The notes beneath the pieces are model-generated. The model searched no databases, had not been told where the DNA came from, and worked only from the letters and a program-made list of their open reading frames with translations. The translations under genes and the position numbers were made by a program. Source: an uncultured Prevotella sp. (lineage in GTDB: Bacteria > Bacteroidota > Bacteroidia > Bacteroidales > Bacteroidaceae). Taken from it: 5,966 nt of DNA. Shown in pieces: positions 5,880 to 5,966 of this stretch (positions are counted from its first letter, which is position 1; each line of letters begins with the position of its first letter). The stretch lies in the NCBI GenBank assembly GCA_900770515.1, contig CAAHDP010000469.1:1-5966 (forward strand), in the 5' to 3' direction.

Positions 5880-5966
5880 TGGTTTAACTTATGTTCTTTT
5901 AAAAAAGAATTTCTAAAATCATCCCGTCCTTCTTTACCATTAAAGAAGGCTCCACCTTTCTCACCA
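5876..5966 (-). CDS. C-terminal end of an unrecognised gene upstream of rmlC, cut by window edge
   Basis: An open frame enters from the high-coordinate edge and gives 29 residues (GEKGGAFFNGKEG, then RDDFRNSFLKEHKLNQ) before TGA 5876-5878. Its stop overlaps the rmlC start by ATGA, the usual layout for co-translated genes, which supports real coding. Position before rmlC suggests a polysaccharide or nucleotide-sugar gene, but the tail is too short to name a family and does not look like RmlA. Two inverted repeats lie inside this stretch. Confidence 0.5.
   Translation of the reverse strand, partial: GEKGGAFFNGKEGRDDFRNSFLKEHKLNQ
5894..5909. repeat. Perfect 7-bp inverted repeat near the end of the upstream gene
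   Basis: The arms TTCTTTT (5894-5900) and AAAAGAA (5903-5909) flank two bases. The repeat lies within the last codons of the partial gene, 15 bases before the rmlC start. It is AT-rich and may be only a by-product of the coding sequence, but it sits close to a second, longer hairpin. Confidence 0.3.
5928..5949. repeat. Perfect 9-bp stem with 4-base loop inside the upstream gene
   Basis: The arms CCTTCTTTA (5928-5936) and TAAAGAAGG (5941-5949) pair perfectly around the loop CCAT. It falls within coding sequence (codons for AFFNGKEG), about 50 bases before the rmlC start. A stem this long and exact is uncommon by chance in a short stretch. It could fold in the mRNA and affect translation of the overlapping rmlC start, or be neutral. 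Confidence 0.45.

Overview
All supportable genes in this window lie on the minus strand. The protein families point to Bacteroidota, most likely a gut Prevotella/Segatella- or Bacteroides-like organism. These families are a succinate/acetate-type CoA-transferase, a fucose permease (FHS) family transporter with Bacteroidota-type wording, ManC- and RmlC-type nucleotide-sugar enzymes, and a KAP-like P-loop NTPase. Weak Shine-Dalgarno signals and a TAnnTTTG-type promoter box fit this. The genus is an inference from recalled family resemblance, not from a search.

Reading in the direction of transcription, from the high-coordinate end down: (1) the last 29 codons of an unrecognised gene (5876-5966) overlap by ATGA with an rmlC start. 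(2) That rmlC (5667-5879) matches dTDP-4-dehydrorhamnose 3,5-epimerase for only about 54 residues, then breaks into unrelated sequence, so it is a dead 5' fragment. (3) About 140 bases of AT-rich spacer (5473-5616) hold inverted repeats and a plausible promoter. (4) A 409-residue fusion of an HxGH nucleotidylyltransferase and a GHMP sugar kinase (4243-5472) overlaps (5) a 12-helix FucP/FHS-type sugar permease (3075-4280). Together these look like a two-gene sugar uptake and activation module. (6) A very AT-rich KAP-like P-loop NTPase gene (1607-3004) is split by one in-frame TAA between Walker A and Walker B. (7) A patch of debris (1200-1606) contains the C-terminal ~100 codons of a mannose-1-phosphate guanylyltransferase (manC), itself carrying an in-frame TAG. 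(8) The first 380 codons of an acetyl-CoA hydrolase/transferase family CoA-transferase (1-1140) run off the low-coordinate edge.

The intact genes make sense separately. The CoA-transferase belongs to central fermentation, exchanging CoA between short-chain acids. The permease plus kinase/nucleotidylyltransferase could import a sugar, phosphorylate it and activate it to a nucleotide sugar for surface glycans. The substrate cannot be read from the sequence.

The most notable feature at larger scale is decay. Three broken genes (rmlC 5' end, KAP-like NTPase, manC 3' end) lie within 6 kb around two apparently intact genes. Two of the three are nucleotide-sugar genes of the kind found in capsule or O-antigen loci. 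The window therefore looks like an edge or scar of a polysaccharide locus that has been rearranged and has received a probable defence-type gene. I found no rRNA, tRNA, CRISPR array or recognisable insertion sequence.
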